DNA of 64,000 bases. Origin: Nocardioides iriomotensis. Its GTDB lineage: Bacteria; Actinomycetota; Actinomycetes; Propionibacteriales; Nocardioidaceae. Under the pieces are notes generated by a model. The model was not told where the DNA came from, did not search any database, and worked only from the letters and a program-made list of their open reading frames with translations. Location of the stretch: NCBI RefSeq assembly GCF_004168035.1, contig NZ_SDPU01000035.1:186001-250000 (forward strand), in the 5' to 3' direction. The translations under genes and the position numbers were made by a program. Shown here piece after piece: positions 36,747 to 45,363 of the stretch. Position 1 is the stretch's first letter. Every line of letters starts with the position of its first letter.

Positions 36747-37693
36747 GTGGGCACCTCCCGCTCGGGGACGGGCAGCGTCAGGGGCGTGTCGTGGCCGGTG
36801 AGCACGCGGCGCGGGTTGGCCTCGCGGACGGCGTACGTCGCCGCCTCCCCGAGCAGCCGGTCGACCGGCAGGCCGTAGGGGCGGTCGCTGCCCAGTGCCA
36901 GGGCGTCGATGCCGAGCACGCGGACCAGCGCGTCGAGCGCCTGCGGACCGTAGGACGAGGTGTCGACGTAGACGTCGGGGTCGACCGTCGTGGCCACGCC
37001 GCCGCGGGCGAGGTGGCGCTCCTGGTGAACCGGTGCGAGGCCGGCGCCCGCGCCGAACAGCACCCGCAGCCGCGGGAACAGCTCGCGCCCGCCGGCCGCG
37101 TGCCAGCCCCACCACGCCGTCTGCATCTGGGTGGCGTAGCCGACCACCGGCGCCCACCACGACGGCAGGCTGCCGGTCAGCGGCCGGGTCACCTCCGGCC
37201 CCGGGTGCACGAACACCGGCTTGCCGGCGCGCTCGGCCACCCGCAGCACCGACCCGGCACGCTCCCACGCAGCGGGGGAGGCGAGGTCGGTGGCGGGCAC
37301 CTGGAGACCGACGAAGACGTCCTCGGCGAGCAGCCCGGCCAGGTCGTCGAGGTCCGGGTCGACCACCGGGACCGACGCCCAGGCACGGAAGTGCTCGGGC
37401 AGGTCGCGGACGCTCTCGTGCCAGACGTCGAGCAGGGCGCCCGCCTCGGGGCGGACGAGGTACTCCACGCCCAGCGGGGCGGAGAGGGAGACGCAGGCGA
37501 GGCCCACCCCGGCGGCCTCGTCGGCGGAGGTCCGCGCGGTGGCGTCGTGGTCCCCCGGCGTGACGTCGTACGGCGCCTCACCCCGGGTGTGCAGGGTCCA
37601 GCCCCGCAGGAACGGTGCGCGGGCGCGCGCCCGCAGCCGGTCCACGAGCGGCTCCGGCCACAGGTGCTGGTGCAGATCGACGGCAGATGGCAT
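36728..37693 (-). CDS. Amidohydrolase family protein (metal-dependent, TIM barrel)
   Basis: 321 aa. MPSAVDLHQHLWPEPLVDRL holds the first metal motif (HxH); later PVFVHPGPEVTRP gives another histidine and LALGSDRPYG the terminal Asp. This matches the Amidohydro_2 group, which includes decarboxylases and lactone hydrolases. ATG 37693 is preceded by GGAGGGAGGACCCC. The gene is upstream of and overlaps the cysteine dioxygenase gene. The substrate is unknown; the pairing suggests a sulphur-compound pathway, but this is inference. Confidence 0.85.
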   Translation of the reverse strand: MPSAVDLHQHLWPEPLVDRLRARARAPFLRGWTLHTRGEAPYDVTPGDHDATARTSADEAAGVGLACVSLSAPLGVEYLVRPEAGALLDVWHESVRDLPEHFRAWASVPVVDPDLDDLAGLLAEDVFVGLQVPATDLASPAAWERAGSVLRVAERAGKPVFVHPGPEVTRPLTGSLPSWWAPVVGYATQMQTAWWGWHAAGGRELFPRLRVLFGAGAGLAPVHQERHLARGGVATTVDPDVYVDTSSYGPQALDALVRVLGIDALALGSDRPYGLPVDRLLGEAATYAVREANPRRVLTGHDTPLTLPVPEREVPTWRRAS

Positions 37694-37720
37694 GGGGTCC
37701 TCCCTCCAGGTCCTCGGATA

Positions 37721-37728
37721 ACTATAGT
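37721..37728. promoter_or_regulatory. ACTATAGT palindrome in AT-rich upstream region
   Basis: An AT-rich island (37717-37745) unlike the flanking GC-rich DNA contains the perfect palindrome ACTATAGT, 28 nt upstream of the amidohydrolase start. On the minus strand TATAGT can serve as a minus-10. A regulator site is possible. Confidence 0.4.
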
Positions 37729-37818
37729 AAATCACTCGACTTAACTGGGAAGGAGCGACGCGCCGAAGGACCTCAGGATCGGACGTCGGCGCGTGCCCAC
37801 GGGGGCGAGGCGGTGCCC

Positions 37819-37834
37819 GTCACCGCTGCGAAAC
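37819..37834 (+). promoter_or_regulatory. GlnR box upstream of glnA2
   Basis: GTCAC-CGCTGC-GAAAC (37819-37834) matches the actinobacterial GlnR consensus GTnAC-N6-GAAAC exactly, 57 nt before the glnA2 start. It predicts nitrogen control. Only one clear box is seen. Confidence 0.7.
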
Positions 37835-37890
37835 ATGGGAGAGTCAGACTGTCCGGCGGTCAAGGCATCTCGTGCGAGACAGGAGCATCG

Positions 37891-39228
37891 ATGGGCAAGC
37901 AGGAAGACTTCGTACTCCGCGCTCTGGAGGAGCGCGACGTGCGCTTCGTCCGGCTGTGGTTCACCGACGTCCTGGGGTCGCTGAAGTCCGTCGCGATCGC
38001 CCCCGCCGAGCTCGAGGGCGCGTTCTCCGAGGGCATCGGCTTCGACGGGTCGGCGATCGAGGGCTTCGCCCGCGTCTACGAGGCCGACATGCTGGCCAAG
38101 CCCGACCCGTCGACGTTCCAGATCCTGCCGTGGCGCGGTGAGGGCCCGGCCACGGCTCGCATGTTCTGCGACATCGTGATGCCCGACGGGTCCCCGTCGT
38201 ACGCCGACCCGCGGTTCGTGCTCAAGCGCACGCTGTCGAAGGCGGCCGAGGCGGGCTTCACCTTCTACACGCACCCCGAGGTCGAGTTCTACCTGTTCAA
38301 GGACACCCCGGAGCCGGGCGCCGAGCCGGTGCCGGTGGACCGCAGCGGCTACTTCGACCACACCGCGCAGAGCATGGGCTCCGACTTCCGTCGCGAGGCC
38401 ATCACGATGCTCGAGGCGATGGGAATCTCGGTGGAGTTCAGCCACCACGAGGGCGGGCCGGGTCAGCAGGAGATCGACCTCCGGTACGCCGACGCGCTGT
38501 CGACCGCCGACAACATCATGACCTTCCGCACCGTCGTGCGTGAGGTCGCGCTGTCGCAGGGCATCTGGGCGACGTTCATGCCCAAGCCGTTCACCACGCA
38601 CCCCGGCTCCGGCATGCACACCCACGTGTCGCTTTTCGAGGGCGACCGCAACGCCTTCTTCGCCGCCGGCTCGGAGTACCAGCTCTCGACGGTCGGACGG
38701 CAGTTCATCGCCGGTGTCCTCCGGCACGCCTCCGAGATCACCGTCGTCACCAACCAGTGGGTGAACTCCTACAAGCGGCTGATGTGGGGCGGCGAGGCGC
38801 CGTCGTACATCTGCTGGGGGCACAACAACCGCTCCGCGATGATCCGGGTGCCGATGTACAAGCCCAACAAGGGCCAGTCGACCCGCATGGAGCTGCGGAC
38901 GATCGACTCCGCCTGCAACCCGTACCTCTCCTTCGCGGTGATCCTCGCCGCCGGCCTCAAGGGCATCGAGGAGGGCTACGAGCTGCCGCGCGAGGCCGAG
39001 GACGACGTCTGGTCGCTGACCGAGCGCGAACGCAAGTCGCTGGGCATCGACCCGCTGCCCAAGAGCCTGTACGACGCGATCCAGGTGGCCGAGTCCTCGG
39101 AGCTGCTGGCGGAGACGCTCGGCGAGCACGTCTACGACTTCTTCCTGCGCAACAAGCGCAAGGAGTGGGAGGAGTACCGCATCCAGGTCTCGACCTTCGA
39201 GCGCGACCTGATGCTGCCGGTGCTCTGA
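37891..39228 (+). CDS. glnA2: Glutamine synthetase, GlnA2 type
   Basis: 445 aa. It forms glutamine from glutamate, ammonia and ATP. Very close in pattern to Mycobacterium GlnA2 (446 aa): FVLRALEERDVRFVRLWFTD at the start, EGIGFDGSAIEGFARV, MPKPFTTHPGSGMHTHVSLFE, NPYLSFAVILAAGL and HVYDFFLRNKRKEWEEYR. The adenylylation region typical of GlnA1 (NLYDLPPE) is missing and reads differently here. ATG 37891 follows AGGAG. glnE lies downstream with three genes between. The primary GlnA1 is not in the window. Confidence 0.94.
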   Translation: MGKQEDFVLRALEERDVRFVRLWFTDVLGSLKSVAIAPAELEGAFSEGIGFDGSAIEGFARVYEADMLAKPDPSTFQILPWRGEGPATARMFCDIVMPDGSPSYADPRFVLKRTLSKAAEAGFTFYTHPEVEFYLFKDTPEPGAEPVPVDRSGYFDHTAQSMGSDFRREAITMLEAMGISVEFSHHEGGPGQQEIDLRYADALSTADNIMTFRTVVREVALSQGIWATFMPKPFTTHPGSGMHTHVSLFEGDRNAFFAAGSEYQLSTVGRQFIAGVLRHASEITVVTNQWVNSYKRLMWGGEAPSYICWGHNNRSAMIRVPMYKPNKGQSTRMELRTIDSACNPYLSFAVILAAGLKGIEEGYELPREAEDDVWSLTERERKSLGIDPLPKSLYDAIQVAESSELLAETLGEHVYDFFLRNKRKEWEEYRIQVSTFERDLMLPVL

Positions 39229-39299
39229 CGCGTCGCACCCGGTCGATCTGAGTACCCGTACGGATCCGCCCGCGGGTCGCGCGGGCGCACTCTGAGGGC

Positions 39300-39677
39300 A
39301 TGACACGCGCAGTCGACCGCTACCTCGCCGGGCTCCTCGTCCTGCTCCTGCTGGCTGCGCTGGCCGGCGCCGTGCCGGGCCTCTGGATGGTGGGCGACGA
39401 CCTGCAGTACTCGGGGGAGATGTTCGACGGGCTCGGCCTCGGCCTGGGCCTGGCCGCGCTGGGGGTCGTGGCGGTGCCGGCGACGGTCGCGGTGCTGGCG
39501 CTGCGTCGGCTGTGGTCCGGCCGCCCGACCGCCCACCGGTGGGCGCTCGCGGCGGGGGTGCTCGGGGTCCTGGCCGTTGTGCCGTTCGGGGTGTTCTACC
39601 ACCCGCTGTTCGCCCTGCTGGTGGTCCCGGGCCTGCTGGTCGTCTCCGCGATCGGCACCGAAGCGGGCAGGCCGTGA
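39300..39677 (+). CDS. Small membrane protein
   Basis: 125 aa with four hydrophobic stretches (about 8-28, 44-67, 82-100, 100-120), few charges outside the loops and no recognised family. It starts MTRAVDRYLAGLLVLLLLAA. Its TGA overlaps the GTG of the next gene (GTGA at 39674-39677), so the two are coupled. Both encode membrane proteins of similar size, which may form a complex. It follows glnA2 by 71 nt; a role in nitrogen metabolism is not shown. Confidence 0.72.
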   Translation: MTRAVDRYLAGLLVLLLLAALAGAVPGLWMVGDDLQYSGEMFDGLGLGLGLAALGVVAVPATVAVLALRRLWSGRPTAHRWALAAGVLGVLAVVPFGVFYHPLFALLVVPGLLVVSAIGTEAGRP

Positions 39678-40054
39678 CGACGCTGCGTGGCCGGCTCGCC
39701 ACCCTGCTCCTGGTCGGGTACGCCGTGTCCGGCCTCTGGGTCGTGGTCGGCGCCCTCGTGCTCGCCGCGGCCGTGTCCGGGCTCGGTGGGCTGGGCGACC
39801 TGCTGGCAGACCTGCTCACCTGGGCCGCGGTCCTCGTGGGCGTCCTGGCGGTGCTGCCGGGCGTCGCGCTGGCGGTCCGCGTCCGGAACAGGAGGGCCGG
39901 CGACGTGGTCGCCACGCTGTACGGCGCGCTCGTCGTGGCGCTGACCGCCGGCCAGGTCCGCGAGGACACGATGTTCCTCGTCCCGCACCTCGCCGGCCTG
40001 GTCCTGGTCGTGTGCGCGTTCCCGTGGGAGGAACCAGTAGATTCGGCCGCGTGA
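39674..40054 (+). CDS. Small membrane protein, second of a coupled pair
   Basis: 126 aa with four hydrophobic stretches (about 9-33, 40-65, 78-95, 100-116). No family recognised. It begins VTTLRGRLATLLLVGYAVSG. GTG overlaps the stop of the upstream membrane protein and its own stop overlaps the GTG of the amidotransferase gene (GTGA at 40051-40054). The three-gene run with two 4-nt overlaps suggests fixed co-translation. The sequence does not indicate a transport motif. Confidence 0.72.
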   Translation: MTTLRGRLATLLLVGYAVSGLWVVVGALVLAAAVSGLGGLGDLLADLLTWAAVLVGVLAVLPGVALAVRVRNRRAGDVVATLYGALVVALTAGQVREDTMFLVPHLAGLVLVVCAFPWEEPVDSAA

Positions 40055-40794
40055 GCGCCCCGATCCTCGTCGTGCAGCACGAGACCGACTGCCCCACCGG
40101 CTGGGTCGGTGACTGGCTGACCGAGGCCGGCGCCACGCTCGACGTACGCCACCCGTACCTCGGCGACGACCTGCCGGCGTCGCTCGCCGGCTACGCCGGT
40201 CTGCTCGTGCTCGGCGGCTCGATGGGCGCCGACGACGACGCCGACCACGCCTGGCTGACCGCGACGAAGGCGCTGATCCGCGAGGGCGCCGACCGCGGCG
40301 TACCCACCTGGGGCATCTGCCTCGGTCACCAGCTCTGCGCGGTCGCGCTGGGCGGGGAGGTCGTGCGCAACCCGCGTGGGCAGCAGATCGGCGTGCTCGA
40401 CGTCGGCTGGCACGACGAGGCCGTCGCGGACGAGCTGTTCGGGGCGACCGCCGGACCGGTGCGCGCCGTGCAGTGGAACAACGACATCGTGACGCGGCTG
40501 CCCGACGGTGCCGTCCTGCTCGCGGAAACCGCCGCCGGCGAGGTGCAGGCCGCCCGGTTCGCCCCCACGGTGTGGGGCGTGCAGTGGCACCCCGAGGCCG
40601 GCCACGAGATCATCCGGACCTGGGTCGACGAGGACCGCGACGACGCCGCCGAGCGCGGGATCGACGTCGACTTCCACGTCGCTGCGGTCGCCGACGCCGA
40701 GCAGGAGATGCGCCGGACCTGGCGCCCGCTCGCCGAGCGGTTCCTCGCCCTCACCCGGAGCGGGCGACCGCAGCCGACCTCCGCGGTGTCGTGA
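40051..40794 (+). CDS. Class I glutamine amidotransferase domain protein
   Basis: 247 aa, GMP synthase GATase-like fold. The nucleophile Cys lies in TWGICLGHQLCAVALGG (about residue 90); the His-Glu pair in WGVQWHPEAGHEII (about 177). It would hydrolyse glutamine and pass ammonia to a partner, or cleave a gamma-glutamyl bond, as in PuuD-like proteins. The lack of a fused synthetase domain leaves the acceptor open. Start GTG overlaps the preceding membrane protein. Next to glnA2 and glnE, a role in glutamine turnover is plausible but unproven. Confidence 0.88.
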   Translation: MSAPILVVQHETDCPTGWVGDWLTEAGATLDVRHPYLGDDLPASLAGYAGLLVLGGSMGADDDADHAWLTATKALIREGADRGVPTWGICLGHQLCAVALGGEVVRNPRGQQIGVLDVGWHDEAVADELFGATAGPVRAVQWNNDIVTRLPDGAVLLAETAAGEVQAARFAPTVWGVQWHPEAGHEIIRTWVDEDRDDAAERGIDVDFHVAAVADAEQEMRRTWRPLAERFLALTRSGRPQPTSAVS

Positions 40795-40806
40795 GGTCCT
40801 GAGGTC

Positions 40807-43791
40807 GTGAGCGACGGGCGGCTGTCCACGGCGGCCGGGCAGCTCGCCCGGCTGGGCTTCCGTGACGTCGAGCGGTCGACGGCCGCCCTGGAACGGATCG
40901 GCCCGCACGCCGACGTGCTGATGCACCTCGGCTCGGTCGCGGCCGACCCCGACCAGGCCGCGTGGTACCTGGCCGACCTCGCCGACCGGGTCGACGAGCG
41001 CGACGCGATGCTCGAGGCCGTGGCCTCCGACGAGGGCACCGCGATGCGGCTGCTGGGGGTGCTCGGCGCGAGCTCGGCCCTGGGCGACCACCTGCTGCGG
41101 CACCCGGAGCACTGGCGCGACCTCACCGACCCGACGCTCGGCTCGACGAGGCCGGCGGCGTTCCACGTGCGCGGCCGGATGCTCGAGGCCGTCGGCGCCG
41201 ACCCGGCCGACGAGACCCCTGTCGCCACCCTGCCGGACGGAGAGGCGGTCGACGTGCTGCGCGTGCAGTACCGGCGGCTGCTGCTGCGCCTCGCCGCGCG
41301 CGACCTCTCCCACGACGTCGGCGTGGACGACGTCGCCGCGGAGCTCTCCGACCTGGCGGCCGCGACCCTCGAGGCGGCCCTCGCGATCGCGCGGGCCCGG
41401 ATGGGGGAGGCGGCCGAGTCCGTCCGTCTCGCGGTCGTCGCGATGGGCAAGTGCGGCGGGCACGAGCTCAACTACGTCAGCGACGTCGACGTGATCTTCG
41501 TGGCCGAGCCGGCCGAGGGGCACGACGAGGTCGCCGCGCTGCGGGCCGGCACCCAGCTCGCCTCGCACCTGATGCGGATCTGCTCCGACCACACCGGCGA
41601 GGGCACGATCTGGCCGGTCGACGCCGCGCTGCGCCCCGAGGGCAAGGCCGGCCCGCTGGTCCGCACGCTGGCCAGCCACCAGGGCTACTACGGGCGGTGG
41701 GCCAAGACCTGGGAGTTCCAGGCCCTGCTCAAGGCGCGGCCGGTGGCCGGCGACCTGGCCCTCGGGCGGGAGTACGTCGAGATCGTCTCGCCGATGGTGT
41801 GGACCGCCGCCGAGCGCGAGGGCTTCGTCACCGACGTGCAGTCGATGCGCCGCCGGGTCATCGAGCACATCCCGGCCGCCCATGCCGACCGGCAGCTGAA
41901 GCTCGGTGCGGGCGGCCTGCGGGACGTGGAGTTCGCGGTCCAGCTGCTGCAGATGGTGCACGGCCGCGCCGATGTCGACGTCCGCTGGCCCACGACGCTG
42001 AGCGCGCTCGCCCACCTCACCCGCGGCGGGTACGTCGGGCGGGAGGACGGCGCGGCCCTCGACGAGTCCTACCGGTTCCTGCGCGCCCTCGAGCACCGCA
42101 TGCAGCTCGCCCAGCTCCGCCGGACGCACGTCGTACCGACAGACGAGCACGCGCTGCGCTGCCTCGGCCGCGCGATGGGGCTGCGGAAGGACCCGGCCGA
42201 CGAGCTCGAGCGGCAGTGGAAGCGGCACAAGCGCGAGGTCCGCCGGCTGCACGAGAAGCTCTTCTACCGCCCCCTTCTCGCGGCCGTCGCCAAGCTCCCC
42301 GGGGACGAGGTGCGGCTGTCGCCGGAGGCGGCGCAGACCCGGCTGGCGGCGCTCGGCTACGAGGACCCGGTCGCCGCGATGCGCCACCTCGAGGCGCTCA
42401 CCGCCGGGGTGAGCCGGACCGCCAGCATCCAGCGGACCCTGCTGCCGGCGATGCTGGAGTGGTTCGCGGAGTCGCCCAACCCCGACGCGGGGCTGCTCGG
42501 CTTCCGGCGGATCTCCGACGCGCTCGGGTCCACGCACTGGTACCTCAAGACGCTGCGTGACGAGGGGCAGGTCGCGCAGCGGCTCGCCACCGTGCTGGCC
42601 TCCAGCCGCTTCGGCACCGACCTGCTGCAGCGTGCGCCCGAGGGCGTCCGGATGCTCGGCGAGGACGACGGCCTCGTGCCGCTGACCCGCGAGGCGCTCG
42701 ACAAGGAGATGGACGCCGCCGCGCGCCGGCACGACGACCCGGTGGAGGCGATCACGGCGCTGCGCGCGATCCGGCGGCGCGAGCTGTTCCGGATCGCGGT
42801 GGCCGACCTCGTCGAGGACCTCGACGTGGCCGACATCGGCTACGCGCTGAGCGACATCACCAGCGCGACGCTCGACGCCGCGCTCACCGTGGCGACGTCG
42901 GCGATCGAGGCCGAGCGGCGTGCCCCGCTGCCGACACGGATGGCGATCATCGCGATGGGACGGTTCGGCGGAGCCGAGCTCGGGTTCGGCAGCGATGCCG
43001 ACGTCATGTTCGTGCACGACCCGCTCGAGGGCGCGTCGTCGCAGGAGGCGTCCCGGGCGGCCCACGAGGTGGTCCAGGAGCTGCGGCGGCTGCTCGCGCT
43101 GCCCGGCACCGACCCCGAGCTCGCCGTCGACGCGGACCTGCGGCCCGAGGGCCGGTCGGGCCCGCTGGTGCGCACCATCGAGTCGTACGCCGGCTACTAC
43201 GCGAAGTGGTCGGCGGTGTGGGAGGCACAGGCGCTGCTGCGGGCCGACCCGTCGATCGGCGACCCAGACCTGCGTCGGCGCTTCCGCGAGCTGATCGACC
43301 CGCTGCGCTTCCCGGCCCAGGGCATCGCCACGGACGACGTACGCGAGGTGCAGCGGATCAAGGCCCGCGTCGACGCCGAGCGCCTGCCTCGCGGCGCCGA
43401 CCCCGCCACCCACCTCAAGCTCGGCCGCGGTGGGCTCGCCGACGTCGAGTGGACGGTCCAGCTGCTGCAGATGCAGCACGCCGGCCGGGTCGAGGGCCTG
43501 CGCACCACGCGCACCCTCGACGCGCTCGAGGCCGCCGTCGAGGCCGAGCTGATCGGGCTCGCCGACGCGCAGTCGCTCGCCGCGGCGTGGCGGATGGCGA
43601 GCGGCCTGCGCAACGCGATCGTGCAGGTGCGCGGCAAGGGCTCCGACCAGCTGCCGCGTGACACCCGCGAGCGCGCCGCCGTCGCGCACATCCGCGGCTA
43701 CGCGCCCGGACAGTCCGACAAGCTCGTCGACGACTACCTCCGGGTCACCCGCCGGGCCCGCCAGGTCGTCGAGCGCGTGTTCTGGGGCTGA
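40807..43791 (+). CDS. glnE: Bifunctional glutamine synthetase adenylyltransferase/adenylyl-removing enzyme
   Basis: 994 aa, with two nucleotidyltransferase domains. The first has AMGKCGGHELNYVSDVDVIF (about 213-232), the second AMGRFGGAELGFGSDADVMF (about 716-736); each carries the GxxxGxELxxxSDxD metal site. The N-half removes AMP from glutamine synthetase and the C-half adds it, according to nitrogen supply. The length and layout match Mycobacterium GlnE (Rv2221c), which is next to glnA2 (Rv2222c). GTG 40807 is the start. A long reading frame on the opposite strand is a GC artefact. Confidence 0.96.
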   Translation: MSDGRLSTAAGQLARLGFRDVERSTAALERIGPHADVLMHLGSVAADPDQAAWYLADLADRVDERDAMLEAVASDEGTAMRLLGVLGASSALGDHLLRHPEHWRDLTDPTLGSTRPAAFHVRGRMLEAVGADPADETPVATLPDGEAVDVLRVQYRRLLLRLAARDLSHDVGVDDVAAELSDLAAATLEAALAIARARMGEAAESVRLAVVAMGKCGGHELNYVSDVDVIFVAEPAEGHDEVAALRAGTQLASHLMRICSDHTGEGTIWPVDAALRPEGKAGPLVRTLASHQGYYGRWAKTWEFQALLKARPVAGDLALGREYVEIVSPMVWTAAEREGFVTDVQSMRRRVIEHIPAAHADRQLKLGAGGLRDVEFAVQLLQMVHGRADVDVRWPTTLSALAHLTRGGYVGREDGAALDESYRFLRALEHRMQLAQLRRTHVVPTDEHALRCLGRAMGLRKDPADELERQWKRHKREVRRLHEKLFYRPLLAAVAKLPGDEVRLSPEAAQTRLAALGYEDPVAAMRHLEALTAGVSRTASIQRTLLPAMLEWFAESPNPDAGLLGFRRISDALGSTHWYLKTLRDEGQVAQRLATVLASSRFGTDLLQRAPEGVRMLGEDDGLVPLTREALDKEMDAAARRHDDPVEAITALRAIRRRELFRIAVADLVEDLDVADIGYALSDITSATLDAALTVATSAIEAERRAPLPTRMAIIAMGRFGGAELGFGSDADVMFVHDPLEGASSQEASRAAHEVVQELRRLLALPGTDPELAVDADLRPEGRSGPLVRTIESYAGYYAKWSAVWEAQALLRADPSIGDPDLRRRFRELIDPLRFPAQGIATDDVREVQRIKARVDAERLPRGADPATHLKLGRGGLADVEWTVQLLQMQHAGRVEGLRTTRTLDALEAAVEAELIGLADAQSLAAAWRMASGLRNAIVQVRGKGSDQLPRDTRERAAVAHIRGYAPGQSDKLVDDYLRVTRRARQVVERVFWG

Positions 43792-43809
43792 GCCCGTCCG
43801 ACGGACCGG

Positions 43810-43880
43810 CTGTAACGCGGGGTTATGGACGCTCAACAAGCGGCATTCCGCGTGGGAAGCGTCCATCCGCCTGGGGAAGT
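43810..43880. repeat. 71-nt stem-loop element, copy B
   Basis: Aligns without gap to 28154-28224 (61 of 71 identical). ATGGACGCT (43825-43833) pairs with AGCGTCCAT (43858-43866) over 9 Watson-Crick pairs; inside, GCGG-CATT-CCGC forms a second stem. A separate hairpin GTCCG-CTC-CGGAC (43886-43898) follows. It begins 18 nt after the glnE stop. Confidence 0.75.
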
Positions 43881-43905
43881 ACGGCGTCCGCTCCGGACGA
43901 GCCAC

Positions 43906-43937
43906 CGGCAGGATGCGCCGACTCGGCGGTCCGCCCG
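43906..43937. repeat. Single 32-bp dyad unit
   Basis: CGGCAGGATGCGCCGACTCG and onward matches units of the arrays at 28260 and 45266; CGCCGA-C-TCGGCG here is a perfect dyad. It lies 25 nt after stem-loop copy B, in the same order as at 28.2 kb. Confidence 0.7.
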
Positions 43938-44050
43938 GGGCGGGACGAGCCCGGTCGGGCCATGGCCGGCCGCCACCGAGCAGGCGCACGGTGGGAGTGA
44001 ACCCGTCGTCGTCGCCCATCGCGACGGACCGCGAGCCACAGGAGGCCGTG

Positions 44051-44458
44051 ATGCTCGACGAACCCCAGCTCCTCGCTGCCTTGCGCCGGCACTGGGAGTA
44101 CTCCGGCAAGGACGAGGACCGCGCCCACGAGATCTACCACGAGAACGCGGTGCTCGAGTTCCCGCAGTCGGGGGAGCGCTTCGAGGGTGTCGCGAACTTC
44201 CGCGAGTGGCGGCGCCAGTACCCGGCCGAGCTCGCGTTCCACCTGCGTCGCATCTCGCACCGCGACGACCTCGTGGTCACCGAGTACCTGATCAGCTACG
44301 ACCGCGCGCCGTGGATGTTCACCGTCAGCATCATGGAGCTCGAGGGCGATCGTGTGGCCCACGAGCGGATCTACATCATGGACGGCTGGGAGCCCGCTCC
44401 CTGGCGAGCACCCTGGCGCGCCGAGGCGAGGGCGGACCCGGCGCCGCCGCCCCCGTGA
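44051..44458 (+). CDS. SnoaL/NTF2-like domain protein
   Basis: 135 aa, a single cone-shaped NTF2-like domain: DRAHEIYHENAVLEFPQSGE near residues 25-45 and GVANFREWRRQYPAEL after it are typical of the SnoaL-like group. Such proteins are small-molecule isomerases, hydrolases or binding proteins; no catalytic residue is clear. AGGAGG at 44040-44045 supports ATG 44051. It lies 260 nt after glnE and is not obviously part of that operon; the repeat elements lie between. The C-terminus is Pro/Ala-rich. Confidence 0.82.
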   Translation: MLDEPQLLAALRRHWEYSGKDEDRAHEIYHENAVLEFPQSGERFEGVANFREWRRQYPAELAFHLRRISHRDDLVVTEYLISYDRAPWMFTVSIMELEGDRVAHERIYIMDGWEPAPWRAPWRAEARADPAPPPP

Positions 44459-44596
44459 AGCCGGGGCAGGCCCGACGTACCGACCGGGCCCTTGGCCTCT
44501 GGGCGGGACGAGGTGGTCGCGGTTGTCTAGGAGCAGTCGGCGCCCCCAGGACGGGTGACGGGCGCCGAGCCCGAGCCGACCGGGAGGAGCTCCCCG

Positions 44597-45265
44597 ATGA
44601 CGACGACCTACGAGAAGCGGCGTCCCCGGCCGACCGCGACGGAGCTCGCCCGGGAGGTCGGGTCCGTGATCGCCGACCTGCCTCGGTTCGCGACCGCGCC
44701 CCTCGTGCGCTCCTGGCACCAACGCTGGGGAGCCACCGATCACGAGGTGGGCGCGGAGATGCCGGGTGACGAGCTGATCACCGAAGTGGCTTCCGTGGCC
44801 ACCCGCGCGATCACCATCGACGCGCCACCTGAGGCCGTCTGGCCGTGGCTGGTCCAGATCGGATGCCTCAAGGCCGGCTTCTACGCCAACGACCTCCTCG
44901 ACAACCTCGGCCACCCCAGTGCCCGCGAGATCCTGCCGGAGTTCCAGCACCTCGAGATCGGTCAGTGGGTTCCGATGTCGCCCAACCCCAGCGACACGAC
45001 GGCGTTCAGGGTCGCCGGCTTCGAGACGAATCGGTGGCTGCTCTGGCAGCAACCGCTGAGCACCTGGTCGTGGAAGCTCACGGAGCTCCCCGGTGGCCGC
45101 ACCCGGGTCGTGACCCGGTTGCGCGCGCACCTCGACTGGAGCCACAAGACCGTCTCGGTCTTCTCGCTGCTCCTGCTCGAGCTCGGCGACTTCCCGATGA
45201 TGCGTCGGATGCTCCTCGGGATCCGGCAGCGAGCGGAGGCGGCCTCGAGCGGCCGTGCACCGTGA
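44597..45265 (+). CDS. SRPBCC family protein
   Basis: 222 aa. From about residue 74 a START/Bet v1-like domain: ITIDAPPEAVWPWLVQIGC, WQQPLSTWSWKLTELPGGRT and RLRAHLDW. The family binds hydrophobic ligands. A related gene at 58756 has VWPWLAQMGWHLGGYY and the same order of blocks. ATG 44597 follows GGGAGGAG. The 3' end abuts a 32-bp repeat array. The substrate is unknown. Confidence 0.8.
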   Translation: MTTTYEKRRPRPTATELAREVGSVIADLPRFATAPLVRSWHQRWGATDHEVGAEMPGDELITEVASVATRAITIDAPPEAVWPWLVQIGCLKAGFYANDLLDNLGHPSAREILPEFQHLEIGQWVPMSPNPSDTTAFRVAGFETNRWLLWQQPLSTWSWKLTELPGGRTRVVTRLRAHLDWSHKTVSVFSLLLLELGDFPMMRRMLLGIRQRAEAASSGRAP

Positions 45266-45361
45266 GGGTGAGACACGCCGACTCGACGGGTCTGAGAGGG
45301 CAAGACGCGCCGACTCGACGCGTTTGAGAGGGCAAGATGCGCCGACTCGGCGGGGTGGGGG
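45266..45361. repeat. Array of three 32-bp dyad units
   Basis: Units at 45266, 45298 and 45330, each 32 bp (GGG(T/C)(G/A)AGA(C/T)(A/G)CGCCGACTCG). The third has a perfect CGCCGA-C-TCGGCG dyad. The array fills the gap between the SRPBCC stop (45265) and the ABC permease stop (45364) almost exactly, and may act as a bidirectional terminator. Confidence 0.8.
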
Positions 45362-45363
45362 GG

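Noticed and set aside
37741-44109. A 2122-codon open frame on the minus strand
   Set aside because: It lies opposite glnA2 and glnE, which have clear motifs. The frame is open because high third-position GC removes stops on the other strand. Its translation is low-complexity Arg/Gly/Ala.
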